From Tsukamurella tyrosinosolvens (GTDB taxonomy: Bacteria; Actinomycetota; Actinomycetes; Mycobacteriales; Mycobacteriaceae): 64,000 nucleotides of DNA. The DNA lies in NCBI RefSeq assembly GCF_900104775.1, contig NZ_FNSA01000003.1, positions 1,550,001-1,614,000 on the forward strand, written 5' to 3'. The position numbers and the translations under genes were made by a program. A model generated the notes under the pieces. It ran no database searches. It was not told where the DNA came from and saw nothing but the letters and a program-made list of their open reading frames with translations. This document shows, piece by piece, positions 46,585 to 55,477 of this stretch. The stretch's first letter is position 1, and the number at the start of each line of letters is the position of its first letter.

Positions 46585-46648
46585 ACGCTCGCAAAGGCGC
46601 GCCGAGGCGGGAACGGCGGCGTGTGACGCGCTCTCCGGCGCGGCCGCC

Positions 46649-47287
46649 CTAGGTGATCGCGGACGGGATGAGCGCGGCGACGCCGTTCTCCACGAGCAGG
46701 GCCTGATCGTCGTTGACGCGGGTCAGCGGGAAGCGGTCGCCGTAGGTTCGCACCACCTCGTCGATCATCGCCGGGGGATACGGCGGGAGCGCACCGTCGG
46801 CGTGCGGGATGACGACGGTGTCGACCAGGCCCAGTCCGGTGTAGTCGGTGACGCCGGGCGCGTCGGCGGGGTCGTCGAGCGGCGCCACGGGCTCGACGTT
46901 CGGTCCGGCCACGACGGAGCCCGCGCTGAGCCCGACGTAGGGGAGGCCCGCGCGGACCCGGGCCTTGAGCACCTCGCCCGTGCCGTTGCCCTGCAGCGCA
47001 CCGAGGAGGACGAAGGTGTGGCCGCCGGAGAGGTACACGGCGTCGACGGTGTTCAGGTCGGAGTCGAAATCGGCCGCGTCCGTGTACTTCGCGAGGGTCA
47101 TCCGAGTCAGCCGGAACCCGAGATCGGTGAGCTGGGTCCACTCGAACGAGCCGAACGGCTGGTCGGCGTACGGCGCGCCCGCGTCGTCGATGAAACCGAT
47201 CCGCAGGCCGCTCGGTTCCCGCCCGGTGTGCCGGCGCAGGAAGTCGGGGAGGGCGCCCGCGTTGAGGGACAGCAGCAGCAGATTCAC
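46649..47287 (-). CDS. Peptidase E-like S51 dipeptidase
   Basis: 212 residues, S51 family of class-I-glutaminase fold. Nucleophile Ser in GLSAGSVVAGP and the YLSGGHTF loop are both present. E. coli PepE removes N-terminal Asp from dipeptides; specificity here is unknown. GTG start with TAGCGT 7 nt upstream. Confidence 0.88.
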   Translation of the reverse strand: MNLLLLSLNAGALPDFLRRHTGREPSGLRIGFIDDAGAPYADQPFGSFEWTQLTDLGFRLTRMTLAKYTDAADFDSDLNTVDAVYLSGGHTFVLLGALQGNGTGEVLKARVRAGLPYVGLSAGSVVAGPNVEPVAPLDDPADAPGVTDYTGLGLVDTVVIPHADGALPPYPPAMIDEVVRTYGDRFPLTRVNDDQALLVENGVAALIPSAIT

Positions 47288-47294
47288 GAACGCG

Positions 47295-47300
47295 ACGCTA
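47295..47300 (-). promoter_or_regulatory. Leaderless -10 element TAGCGT
   Basis: TAGCGT ends 7 nt before the GTG at 47287 on the minus strand. Confidence 0.45.
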
Positions 47301-47444
47301 CGGGGACGGCGCTGCCCGCGGCCCCGGTCACCCGGAGTGTGAGCCGGTCGCGGTCCGCGGCCGGCTACTCCCCGTGCAACAGAAGAGGGAGAAGTCTACC
47401 CTTGTGGCAGCAGTGGTAGCAGTGACGATGATGCGGAGGTCCGG

Positions 47445-48014
47445 ATGCGCGCACGATTCGTGCCCGCGGTGGTGGCGGGCTGCTGCGCGCTCCTCGCGGG
47501 TTGCTCCGCGACGGTGTCCGGGAACGGCGCCGGCGTCACGGTGATCCGCGGCGGCGTCGGCCCGGGCATCGCCACCCCCGCACCTGCCACGCCCGCGCCG
47601 GTCACCACCACGACGACCACGGCACCGTCGACCAGCAGCGCGCCCGCGTCGGGTGCCGCCGCCACGGCGATCGCTCTGCCCGACAACGGGAACGGCTTCA
47701 CCTTCATTCAGACCCGCAGCGGGCGCACCCGCTGTCAGATCAGTGAGAGCAGCGCGGGCTGCCAGCTCGTCTTCGACCAGCCGCGGCCGCGGACCGAATC
47801 GGGCGACGAGGCCAACGGCGTCAACGTGACCAGCGACGGCGAGCTGTCCTACGTGCTCGGCAACCTCGGCGCCATCGACCCGGTGACGCTCGACTACAAG
47901 ACCTACACCGCGCGCGGATGGTTCATCGTCGCCAACGAGTACGGCACGGCGTTCACCAACCGCACCACCGGTCACGGGATGGTGGTGAGCACGCGCGGCG
48001 CGGAGACCTTCTAG
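47445..48014 (+). CDS. Putative lipoprotein with Thr/Ala/Pro linker
   Basis: 189 residues. Signal peptide with lipobox LLAGC (Cys about residue 20), a Thr/Pro/Ala-rich linker (40-75, possibly glycosylated) and a C-terminal domain of about 110 residues with two cysteines (RCQI, GCQL). Not a family I recognise. ATG follows CGGAGGTCC. Its stop shares CTAG with the convergent XRE-cupin gene. Confidence 0.7.
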   Translation: MRARFVPAVVAGCCALLAGCSATVSGNGAGVTVIRGGVGPGIATPAPATPAPVTTTTTTAPSTSSAPASGAAATAIALPDNGNGFTFIQTRSGRTRCQISESSAGCQLVFDQPRPRTESGDEANGVNVTSDGELSYVLGNLGAIDPVTLDYKTYTARGWFIVANEYGTAFTNRTTGHGMVVSTRGAETF

Positions 48015-48523
48015 CGCGGCGTCGTGATCACCACGACGGCCTCGGCGCCGTTCGCGGTGGCGAAACGGTGCGGCCCGTCGCTGGTCCACGAGTGCGAATC
48101 GCCCTGCTGCAGAGTCTGTTCGGTGCCCACTGGGCCGACGGTGAGGGCGCCGTCGGCCACGGTGAGGTGCTCCCGGACGGCCGGGCCGTGCCCGGGTGAG
48201 ACGTGATCGGCGCCGGCGGGGAACTCGAGGCGGAAGACCTCGACCGTGACGTGCGGCAGGTGGCGGACCGAGAGCAGGACGGTGCGCATGCCGCCATCGG
48301 CGACGCTGTGCGCGCCGGGGGACTCGCCGACCAGGGCCGTCAGTGGCACGTCGAGCGGACCGCAGAGCGCGTAGAGCGTCTCGACCGTCGGGTTGCGGCC
48401 ACCCGCCTCGATCTCCGAGAGCGAGCCCTTGCCCACGCCGGCGCGGCGCGCGAGCTCGGACAGGCTGAGCCCGCGCTCGGTGCGCAGCTCGCGGAGGCGT
48501 CGGCCGACGTCGGGGGAGGGCAT
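48011..48523 (-). CDS. XRE-family regulator with C-terminal cupin
   Basis: 170 residues. HTH_3 (7-60: LRELRTERGLSLSELARRAG) and cupin_2 (100-168, VSPGHGPAVREHLTV). Divergent from benE across 22 bp; the two -10 elements overlap and palindromes lie on the benE start, so it very likely represses benE and itself. In other bacteria such pairs respond to an aromatic acid or its catabolite. Confidence 0.85.
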   Translation of the reverse strand: MPSPDVGRRLRELRTERGLSLSELARRAGVGKGSLSEIEAGGRNPTVETLYALCGPLDVPLTALVGESPGAHSVADGGMRTVLLSVRHLPHVTVEVFRLEFPAGADHVSPGHGPAVREHLTVADGALTVGPVGTEQTLQQGDSHSWTSDGPHRFATANGAEAVVVITTPR

Positions 48524-48529
48524 GGCCCC

Positions 48530-48535
48530 ATGCTA
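48530..48535 (-). promoter_or_regulatory. Leaderless -10 element TAGCAT
   Basis: TAGCAT ends 6 nt before the ATG at 48523 on the minus strand; shares two bases with the benE -10. Confidence 0.5.
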
Positions 48536-48539
48536 CGTT
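48534..48539 (+). promoter_or_regulatory. Leaderless -10 element TACGTT of benE
   Basis: TACGTT ends 6 nt before the ATG at 48546 and overlaps the opposite promoter, so the two divergent genes exclude each other's polymerase. Confidence 0.5.
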
Positions 48540-48564
48540 CTGTTCATGGAACGTTCTGAGAACG
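48535..48564. promoter_or_regulatory. Palindromic operator region over the benE start
   Basis: Two inverted repeats: ACGTTC at 48535-48540 with GAACGT at 48549-48554, and the 13-bp CGTTCT-G-AGAACG at 48552-48564. They cover the -10 region and the first codons of benE. Likely sites for the XRE-cupin regulator. Confidence 0.6.
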
Positions 48565-49748
48565 GAACGATGGTGCCGGTCGGCGCCGGCATCGTGACCG
48601 CCCTGGTCGGATACACCTCCGCCTTCGCGGTCGTGCTCGCCGGGTTGCGGGCGATGGGCGCGAGCCCGGGCCAAGCGGCGTCGGGCCTCCTGGCCGTGAC
48701 GGTGACCATGGGCGCGGCGTCCGCGCTGCTCTCGTGGCGCTACCGGATGCCCATCATCAGCGCCTGGTCGACGCCGGGCGCGGCGCTGCTCGCCACGACC
48801 GGCGCCGTCGCGGGCGGCTGGCCGGCGGCCGTGGGGGCCTTCGTGGTGTGCGGCGTGTTGTTCGTGCTCACCGGGCTGTGGCCGGCGCTCGCGCGCTGGG
48901 TGCAACGGATCCCCACGCCGATCGCCCAGGCCATGCTTGCGGGCGTGCTGCTGCCGCTCTGCATCGCGCCGGTCACCTCGCTCGCGAAGCATCCGTGGGC
49001 GGTCGCACCGGTGCTGGTGGTGTGGCTGGTGCTGCTCAAGCTCCGCCCGCGGTGGGCGGTGCCGCTGGCCTTCGTGGCCGCGCTCGTCGTGATCGCCGTT
49101 GCCCTCGTGCGCGACGATGCCGTCCCCGCCGTTGCGGAGTTGGTGCCGCACGTCGAGTGGACCACCCCGTCGATCACGCTGCAGGCCCTCACCGGCGTGG
49201 TGCTGCCGCTCTACATCGTGACGATGGCCTCGCAGAACATCCCGGGTGCCGCTGTCCTCGCGAGCTACGGGTACTCAGTGCCGTGGCGGCCCTCGCTCGC
49301 GGTGACCGGCGTCGGCAGCGTCCTCGGTGCCCCGTTCGGCGGGCATGCGATCAACCTCGCCGCGATCAGCGCCGCGCTCGCCGCGGGACCCGATGCGGGT
49401 GAGGACCGCTCGCGGCGGTGGATCGCCGGAGTCTCCTCGGGTGCCGCGAATCTCGTTCTCGGCGTGCTGAGTACGGGCTTGACCGCCGTGGTGCTGGCCG
49501 CGCCGGAGGGAGTGATTCAGGCGGTGGCCGGCGTCGCGCTCGTGGGCGCCTTCGCCGCCGCGTGCGCCGGTGCCATGGCCGACGAGTCCGCGCGCGTGCC
49601 CGCGGCCGTCACGTTCATCGTCGCCGCATCGGGCACGACGGTGGCGGGCGTCGGCTCCGCCTTCTGGGCTCTGGTCGTCGGGATCGTCGTGAGCCTACTG
49701 TTGCGTCAGGATGGGCTCAGCGGAACGCGTGGCGCCACACAGAGCTGA
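48546..49748 (+). CDS. benE: Benzoate/H+ symporter BenE-like, with exchanged C-terminus
   Basis: 400 residues, BenE family with about 12 helices; imports aromatic acids such as benzoate. Seen: ISAWSTPGAALLA, PTPIAQAMLAGVLLPL, ASQNIPGAAVLASYGY and FGGHAINLAAISAAL. The last 21 residues from VVSLLLRQDG to the stop lie inside an inserted island: the 78 bp before them (49608-49685) are repeated exactly at 51722-51799, where the ancestral ending [13 protein letters not shown] remains. The symporter probably still works because the new end is hydrophobic and of similar length. No benzoate catabolic genes are nearby. Confidence 0.88.
   Translation: MERSENGTMVPVGAGIVTALVGYTSAFAVVLAGLRAMGASPGQAASGLLAVTVTMGAASALLSWRYRMPIISAWSTPGAALLATTGAVAGGWPAAVGAFVVCGVLFVLTGLWPALARWVQRIPTPIAQAMLAGVLLPLCIAPVTSLAKHPWAVAPVLVVWLVLLKLRPRWAVPLAFVAALVVIAVALVRDDAVPAVAELVPHVEWTTPSITLQALTGVVLPLYIVTMASQNIPGAAVLASYGYSVPWRPSLAVTGVGSVLGAPFGGHAINLAAISAALAAGPDAGEDRSRRWIAGVSSGAANLVLGVLSTGLTAVVLAAPEGVIQAVAGVALVGAFAAACAGAMADESARVPAAVTFIVAASGTTVAGVGSAFWALVVGIVVSLLLRQDGLSGTRGATQS
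49608..49685 (+). repeat. Left 78-bp direct repeat (att-like) in benE
   Basis: Identical over 78 bp to 51722-51799, in the same orientation; bounds the low-GC island. Upstream and downstream flanks diverge, as expected for attL and attR. Confidence 0.85.
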
Positions 49749-50238
49749 CGGCGTAGCCAATGCCGGAGCCTGGATGGCCGGCCCGAGACGTCGCCACGTC
49801 GGCGGCGAGCTGGCCGGTCCAGTCGCGTAGCTCCCCCGCTACCCAGCCGGGTTGTCGACCGGCCCGTACTTCGCCGAGAGCAACCCGAAAGAGGCCGGAC
49901 AGTCGCACGAAGCGGGCTTTGTGGTCTGGTTGGGAGTTGAGGTATGTGGCGCAGTCTGCCGCAAGCCGGTCGATGGCACCCTGAGCTTCACTCCACGTGC
50001 TGACGGTGCTAGCTGGTGCCGATCCGACTGCCAATTGGCCTTCGATCTGGGTCGACTTGACCCGTACCTCGGAGATCGATGTTGTGCACGTCTCTCGATC
50101 TTTCGATTCGTTCTGAGCCCCTGCAATATACACCGCTACGTAGAGCCCCAGTATTCCGACTGCGACACTCCAGCATATGCTTGCCAGCGTCCAGTCTTTG
50201 GGCGAACCTGCGGTGTCCTCAGAATCTTCCGCGCTCAT
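49717..50238 (-). CDS. Island protein 2: single-pass membrane protein, unknown
   Basis: 173 residues, not recognised. Short acidic N-terminus, one transmembrane helix (about 20-41, SICWSVAVGILGLYVAVYIAG), then a 130-residue region rich in helix with one Cys pair (ETCTTS, ADCATYL). Topology suggests the C-terminal part is outside the cytoplasm. ATG follows AAAAGGA. Its 3' end overlaps the altered benE end by 32 bp. It follows the larger island gene after 45 bp, so they form one operon. Confidence 0.7.
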   Translation of the reverse strand: MSAEDSEDTAGSPKDWTLASICWSVAVGILGLYVAVYIAGAQNESKDRETCTTSISEVRVKSTQIEGQLAVGSAPASTVSTWSEAQGAIDRLAADCATYLNSQPDHKARFVRLSGLFRVALGEVRAGRQPGWVAGELRDWTGQLAADVATSRAGHPGSGIGYAVSSVWRHAFR

Positions 50239-50283
50239 GACGATCCTTTTGGTCGCGGATGTGGTTGTGGTATCTGCTCACAG

Positions 50284-51468
50284 CTACTTTTCGCCCCCCT
50301 GGCAATGCGAGTCGTCTACAGCGATCAATATCTCGCTACGCTTGAGAGTGTCGGCCGAGCTAACTACTATTTTGCCACGCCTTTCTCTTGGCGAAGCTGC
50401 GCATGCGCGCCCCGAGTCTACGGTGCCACGGAGAGATATTGTATGAACCTCTCCACTTGGGATGTCGCCGAATCGGGTGTTGCTCGGAGTGCCAGAAAGG
50501 CGGCGGAGTTCTGTGTTCTTGCCAGCTGTTGCTTGAATCTCGTTGACGGCGTCCTCCGGATCGAATCCGGGTGGAAGTGTCGCAGAAATTCGCACGTCGT
50601 GTTCCGTAGTGTCGGTCCTATTCCAGATGGAAGTCCAAACTTCGAACGAGGATGCATCTTTCGGGATGGATAGATAGCCGACCATTGGATCGTCTCCCGT
50701 CCGTGCAAATACTTGCACGGGTACGGTCGCGGCGACCGCTCGAAATCGGAATCTTATGACACCTGTGCATCCTGGTCCGCTACGTAGCAACCCGGACCCG
50801 AAGTTGTCGCGACATCCGATCAGTACTCCGTCTCCAATGAGCTTCTCGAGATCGACCGGAATGGTTGGAAGTGATGAATCTTTGAACGCTGCGAAGGCTG
50901 AACCCTCGACGGGCTTAATGCTAAGTCGGGTATAGGACGCGACGCCGATCTGCGAGAAGACGTAGCCCGGTAGAACCGTAGGCGAGCTAAGGTGTGCGGA
51001 GATGGATTCGGCGCTGTCGACCGATTCGGGGAGGTTCACTCTTAGTACTGTGTCCGTGGGGACGGTTTGAGTATCGGATGTGTCGACGTTGTCGTTGTTG
51101 AAATTGACGGAGATTTGATACTCCGATCCTGATCGTAGAATCCGAGACGTGTCATAGTCCCTGGATTGTGCGTTGTCGATTCGACGAATCTGAACGAACC
51201 TGGTCTCGTCGTATTCTTCTGTCACACGCGAGTTGAGTACTGCGCGACCCGGCAGTGTTTCATCGTTGAACAATAGTCGGTTCGGTCCCCAGGTATCGAA
51301 TCGAGAGCCTGTGTCCACGGCGGATCGGTCGGCGCTGTTCGACTTCGCCTGCGTGCCGAGTGTGTCTGTAAGTGCGAGGACCGCGACTGTTAGTAGAACT
51401 ATCAAAGGGATCGCGTCGCGTCGGAGGTAGGTGATGGCGATCGCGTACAGTCTTAGGAGTCCATCCAT
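50284..51468 (-). CDS. Island protein 1: membrane-anchored extracytoplasmic protein, unknown
   Basis: 394 residues, not recognised. N-terminal transmembrane anchor (about 18-37, AIPLIVLLTVAVLALTDTLG), then an extracytoplasmic part of about 350 residues. The C-terminal 130 residues have the strand pattern of DUF11-like beta-sandwich domains: WTSIWNRTDTTEHDVRI, LPPGFDPED and FGDIPSGEVHTISLRG. Two Cys in CRDNFGSGLLRSGPGC may pair. Ser/Thr/Asn-rich, GC and codon use unlike the neighbours, consistent with transfer from a lower-GC host. First gene of the island operon. Confidence 0.7.
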   Translation of the reverse strand: MDGLLRLYAIAITYLRRDAIPLIVLLTVAVLALTDTLGTQAKSNSADRSAVDTGSRFDTWGPNRLLFNDETLPGRAVLNSRVTEEYDETRFVQIRRIDNAQSRDYDTSRILRSGSEYQISVNFNNDNVDTSDTQTVPTDTVLRVNLPESVDSAESISAHLSSPTVLPGYVFSQIGVASYTRLSIKPVEGSAFAAFKDSSLPTIPVDLEKLIGDGVLIGCRDNFGSGLLRSGPGCTGVIRFRFRAVAATVPVQVFARTGDDPMVGYLSIPKDASSFEVWTSIWNRTDTTEHDVRISATLPPGFDPEDAVNEIQATAGKNTELRRLSGTPSNTRFGDIPSGEVHTISLRGTVDSGRACAASPRERRGKIVVSSADTLKRSEILIAVDDSHCQGGEK

Positions 51469-51649
51469 CTGATTCTGTGCTTTCTTAAATCATGTTTGGC
51501 GGCTGCGAGATCTAACCAAGGGTGACTTGGCGCATTTGGTACTTCAAGGTACTCCGCCAACCATGCGCGAGTTGCCAAACAGTGTGAATCAAAGTTCGGC
51601 CACGCGGCAGCGTAAGGCAAACAAGTTGGTTGAGATTGCGACGGCTTTA

Positions 51650-51687
51650 GAACCTGCGACCCTTCGTTTTCGCAGCGAATGTGCGTG
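51650..51687 (-). pseudogene. tRNA-Pro-like relic at island edge
   Basis: 17 bp (51650-51666) are identical to the T-arm/anticodon-stem part of the tRNA-Pro gene at 53443-53459, followed by AGCGAATG shared with the same gene. The anticodon loop is replaced by unrelated bases, so it is not a functional tRNA. Looks like an attachment-site remnant. Confidence 0.55.
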
Positions 51688-51707
51688 TAGGTGACGCGTA
51701 AATCCTC

Positions 51708-51832
51708 GCGTGCCTGCCGTTGTCACGTTCATCGTCGCCGCATCGGGCACGACGGTGGCGGGCGTCGGCTCCGCCTTCTGGGCTCTGGTCGTCGGGATCC
51801 TCGTGTACGTGATCCTGGGAGTCCGCCGGTCC

Positions 51833-51844
<12 letters not shown>
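51708..51844 (+). pseudogene. Detached ancestral 3' end of benE
   Basis: In benE frame this reads RVPAVVTFIVAASGTT and on to a TGA at 51842-51844, ending [13 protein letters not shown]. The middle 78 bp equal 49608-49685; the first 15 bp differ from the left copy almost only at synonymous positions, apart from one Ala-to-Val change. It has no start codon of its own. Confidence 0.8.
51722..51799 (+). repeat. Right 78-bp direct repeat (att-like)
   Basis: Exact copy of 49608-49685. Marks the right end of the island. Confidence 0.85.
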
Positions 51845-53233
<1,389 letters not shown>

Positions 53234-53425
53234 GGCTGGTCCCTCCTGCGTCGGGATCGTCGCTGGTGCACGGGCTCGGGGCGCCGATGGACGGCGGGCG
53301 CATCATCGGCACGGCACCGCGCACGACGGATCGGGGTACGGCTGGTCGTCGGGCATATCGCCGCGGGCGGTCGAATCGTTACCGAACGCCGTCGGCGCGG
53401 ACGACTGCTGCATCCTCATTCTCTG

Positions 53426-53499
53426 TCGGGATGACAGGATTTGAACCTGCGACCCTTCGCTCCCAAAGCGAATGCGCTACCAAGCTGCGCCACATCCCG
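53426..53499 (-). tRNA. tRNA-Pro (anticodon UGG)
   Basis: On the minus strand, acceptor CGGGATG pairs with CATCCCG; the anticodon stem TTCGC/GCGAA encloses TTTGGGA (anticodon UGG), and the T-arm reads GGTTCAAATCC. CCA is not encoded. A relic of the same sequence lies 1.8 kb to the left at the island edge. Confidence 0.95.
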
Positions 53500-53739
53500 T
53501 GATCACTCGCGCGACCAGGTAAGAGAGTACCCGTGGTGAGGACCCCGACTACGCCCGCGTCGATGTGAGCCCTCCGGCTCCGGCCCGGCTCGAACGGGCG
53601 GCCACCCTCACCATCGCGGGTAGGTCGCGTCCTTACCGGGTAGACGCGACGTGGGCGGAGTCGGCACCGACGCTACGGGCGCTGCCGCGGAGCGGGCAAT
53701 CGCTTTTCCGCGGGGTGGGCAGCGCGAGTGAGTCGGATC
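53500..53739. other. Intergenic region without a gene
   Basis: Between tRNA-Pro and the GNAT gene. A 65-codon open frame at 53565-53762 has no ribosome-binding site or recognisable composition and overlaps the GNAT promoter, so nothing is called here. The tRNA promoter should lie near 53500-53540. Confidence 0.5.
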
Positions 53740-53745
53740 TACTGT
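53740..53745 (+). promoter_or_regulatory. Leaderless -10 element TACTGT
   Basis: TACTGT ends 7 nt before the ATG at 53753. Confidence 0.5.
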
Positions 53746-53752
53746 TCATCTC

Positions 53753-54289
53753 ATGGTCCTGAGCAGCGACGTGGGTACCGGCTACCTCATCCGGCAGCCC
53801 GAGGACCGCGACGCCCGAGCGCTCGCCGACGTGCACGTCCGCGTTTGGAAGGCGACCTATCCCGGGCTGGTGGACCGTGCGAAGCTCGACGCCCTCACCG
53901 TGGCGGCCGGGGAGGAACGGTGGCAACGGATCATCGGCGGCCTGGATCGCCAGGAGTCGGAGGGCGTCCGGACTCGCTGCGCTGTGCACACGGCGACGGG
54001 GAGGATCATCGGGTTCGCGACGGGCGGCCCCGCGCGCGACGTCGGCGCACCGTCGACCACGCAGCTCTGGTCCTTGAACGTCGTACCGGGCCACCACGGC
54101 ACGGGGGTGGCTACGGACCTCATGGACGCGGTGATCGGGGAGCGCGGGGCGTACCTGTGGCTGGCGACGGGCAACACGAGGGCGCTCGCCTTCTACCGCA
54201 AGCACCGGTTCGAGCTCGACGGTGCCGTGCAGCTCGACGAGGAGTGGTCGTGTCACGAGTCGCGGATGGTCAGACCTGACCTTTGTTAA
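53753..54289 (+). CDS. GNAT-family N-acetyltransferase
   Basis: 178 residues. GNAT fold with the acetyl-CoA-binding segment VVPGHHGTGVATDLMDAV (near residue 105) and the C-terminal NTRALAFYRKHRFELDG. Acceptor unknown; might be an amine, a peptide end or an antibiotic. Confidence 0.88.
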   Translation: MVLSSDVGTGYLIRQPEDRDARALADVHVRVWKATYPGLVDRAKLDALTVAAGEERWQRIIGGLDRQESEGVRTRCAVHTATGRIIGFATGGPARDVGAPSTTQLWSLNVVPGHHGTGVATDLMDAVIGERGAYLWLATGNTRALAFYRKHRFELDGAVQLDEEWSCHESRMVRPDLC

Positions 54290-54319
54290 CGACTCCGGGT
54301 GCTTTGGCAAACTGATCTG

Positions 54320-54985
54320 ATGACGAGAACGCGCGGCGTGCTGCTGCTGGCCTCCCTGCTCGCCACGACGGCGCTCACCGTGGTCCTCGGCACCACCGAC
54401 CCGGCCGCCCCGCTCACCTACCCGAGCCGGTTCCTCATCTGGAACCTCTTCCTGGCGTGGATCCCCATGCTGTTCGCCGTGGGCTTCGCGACGGTCCGCC
54501 GCCGGTGGGCGCTCGTGCCGCTCGGCCTCGGCTGGCTCGCCTTCCTGCCCAACTCGCCGTACCTGGTGACCGACCTCGTCCACCTCGGCGACGACGAGAA
54601 CATGTGGCGGCACGTGCTGCAGTACGGTTTCGCGGCCTGGACCGGGATCCTGCTCGGGGTCGTATCGATGCTGCTGGTGCATCGCCGTCTGCAGCGGGAG
54701 TTCGGCGCGCGCTGGGGGTGGCTCGCCGTCGTGCTGTCGGTGGGACTCTGCGCGATCGGGGTGGTGATCGGCCGGTTCCAGCGATGGAACTCATGGGACC
54801 TCGTGACGCGGCCCGACGCCGTCATCATCGCGACACTCGACTGGGTGACCTCGCCGTTCTCCTACGTCCAGTCCACGGGGGTCGCGGTTGCGGTAGCCGC
54901 GTTCTTCGGCCTCGCGTACCTGACCATCTGGTCGCTCACCCCGCCGGTCCCCGCCCCGGCCGGGAACGCGGCGGAACGCGAGTGA
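54320..54985 (+). CDS. DUF1361 membrane protein
   Basis: 221 residues, six or seven helices. DUF1361 features: WNLFLAWIPMLFA, LPNSPYLVTDLVHL and the FQRWNSWDL loop, which are strongly conserved polar segments in this family and may form an active site. Function unknown. ATG 54320 with an imperfect CAAACT at 6 nt. Confidence 0.85.
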   Translation: MTRTRGVLLLASLLATTALTVVLGTTDPAAPLTYPSRFLIWNLFLAWIPMLFAVGFATVRRRWALVPLGLGWLAFLPNSPYLVTDLVHLGDDENMWRHVLQYGFAAWTGILLGVVSMLLVHRRLQREFGARWGWLAVVLSVGLCAIGVVIGRFQRWNSWDLVTRPDAVIIATLDWVTSPFSYVQSTGVAVAVAAFFGLAYLTIWSLTPPVPAPAGNAAERE

Positions 54986-54991
54986 GCGGCG

Positions 54992-54997
54992 TACCGT
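54992..54997 (+). promoter_or_regulatory. Leaderless -10 element TACCGT
   Basis: TACCGT ends 7 nt before the GTG at 55005. Confidence 0.45.
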
Positions 54998-55004
54998 CGG
55001 ACCC

Positions 55005-55328
55005 GTGTACCTGGAGCGTTTCGTCGCGCACGGCTATCTCGACGCCGATCGCGCCGCGCGCCTGAGCTGGGAGAGTTCGCGGCACGTCTCCAGGATCTAT
55101 CTCATCGTGGGGGAGCGGCGCCTGCTCGCGCAGAACCTCTCGCTCTGCTGGGCCGACCTCGGCGTCGGCCCGGGCACGCCGATCGCCGTCGAGGTGACCA
55201 GTGGTGACCGTCGCCTCCTCGACGACGAGCAGCGCGCCATCGCGGACTTCGCGGACCGTTTCCGCGCTGCCCTCATCCCGCCGGAGCCGCGCCGGGCGCG
55301 GCGGGGCTTCTTCCGTCGCGCCCGCTGA
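55005..55328 (+). CDS. Small hypothetical protein, 107 residues
   Basis: No family recognised. Mixed alpha/beta pattern, a basic C-terminus (RRARRGFFRRAR) and no signal or membrane segment. Starts 19 bp after DUF1361 but with its own -10 element. Supported by that element and by sequence composition typical of coding DNA here. Confidence 0.6.
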   Translation: MYLERFVAHGYLDADRAARLSWESSRHVSRIYLIVGERRLLAQNLSLCWADLGVGPGTPIAVEVTSGDRRLLDDEQRAIADFADRFRAALIPPEPRRARRGFFRRAR

Positions 55329-55348
55329 CCGCACCCGTCGAGGCGGGC

Positions 55349-55477
55349 TCAGCCCTGGAACAGTTGCAGCGCCGCGTCGACGGCGTTGTACAGCCCGTAG
55401 AGCAGCGGGATCGCGACCAGTGTCCACGTCACGACGAGTTGGACGGGGTGCCGCCCGTCGGATCCGGTGTCGGTCAT
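55349..55477 (-). CDS. MFS transporter small subunit, single-helix peptide
   Basis: 42 residues with one transmembrane helix (about 14-33, VTWTLVAIPLLYGLYNAVDA). The ATG overlaps the stop of the OFA-type MFS gene (ATGA at 55474-55477). Small peptides of this form directly after OFA-family carriers are known as MFS small subunits, thought to associate with the carrier. Confidence 0.7.
   Translation of the reverse strand: MTDTGSDGRHPVQLVVTWTLVAIPLLYGLYNAVDAALQLFQG

Larger units (their letters stand above)
49686..51721. mobile_element. Lower-GC genomic island of about 2 kb inserted in the 3' end of benE
   Basis: Clearly lower GC than both sides by eye, with AT-rich codons and none of the CGACGGTGC motifs seen elsewhere. 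Holds two minus-strand genes of unknown function and a tRNA-like relic, but no integrase or transposase. The 78-bp direct repeats at its ends and the exchange of the benE 3' end point to site-specific recombination, perhaps mobilised in trans or after loss of the integrase. Confidence 0.75.

Noticed and set aside
49686-51721. Considered calling the island an insertion sequence
   Set aside because: No transposase, no terminal inverted repeats, no short target duplication; the 78-bp direct repeats fit site-specific recombination better.
53565-53762. 65-codon frame before the GNAT gene
   Set aside because: No start signal and it overlaps the GNAT -10 and start codon in another frame.
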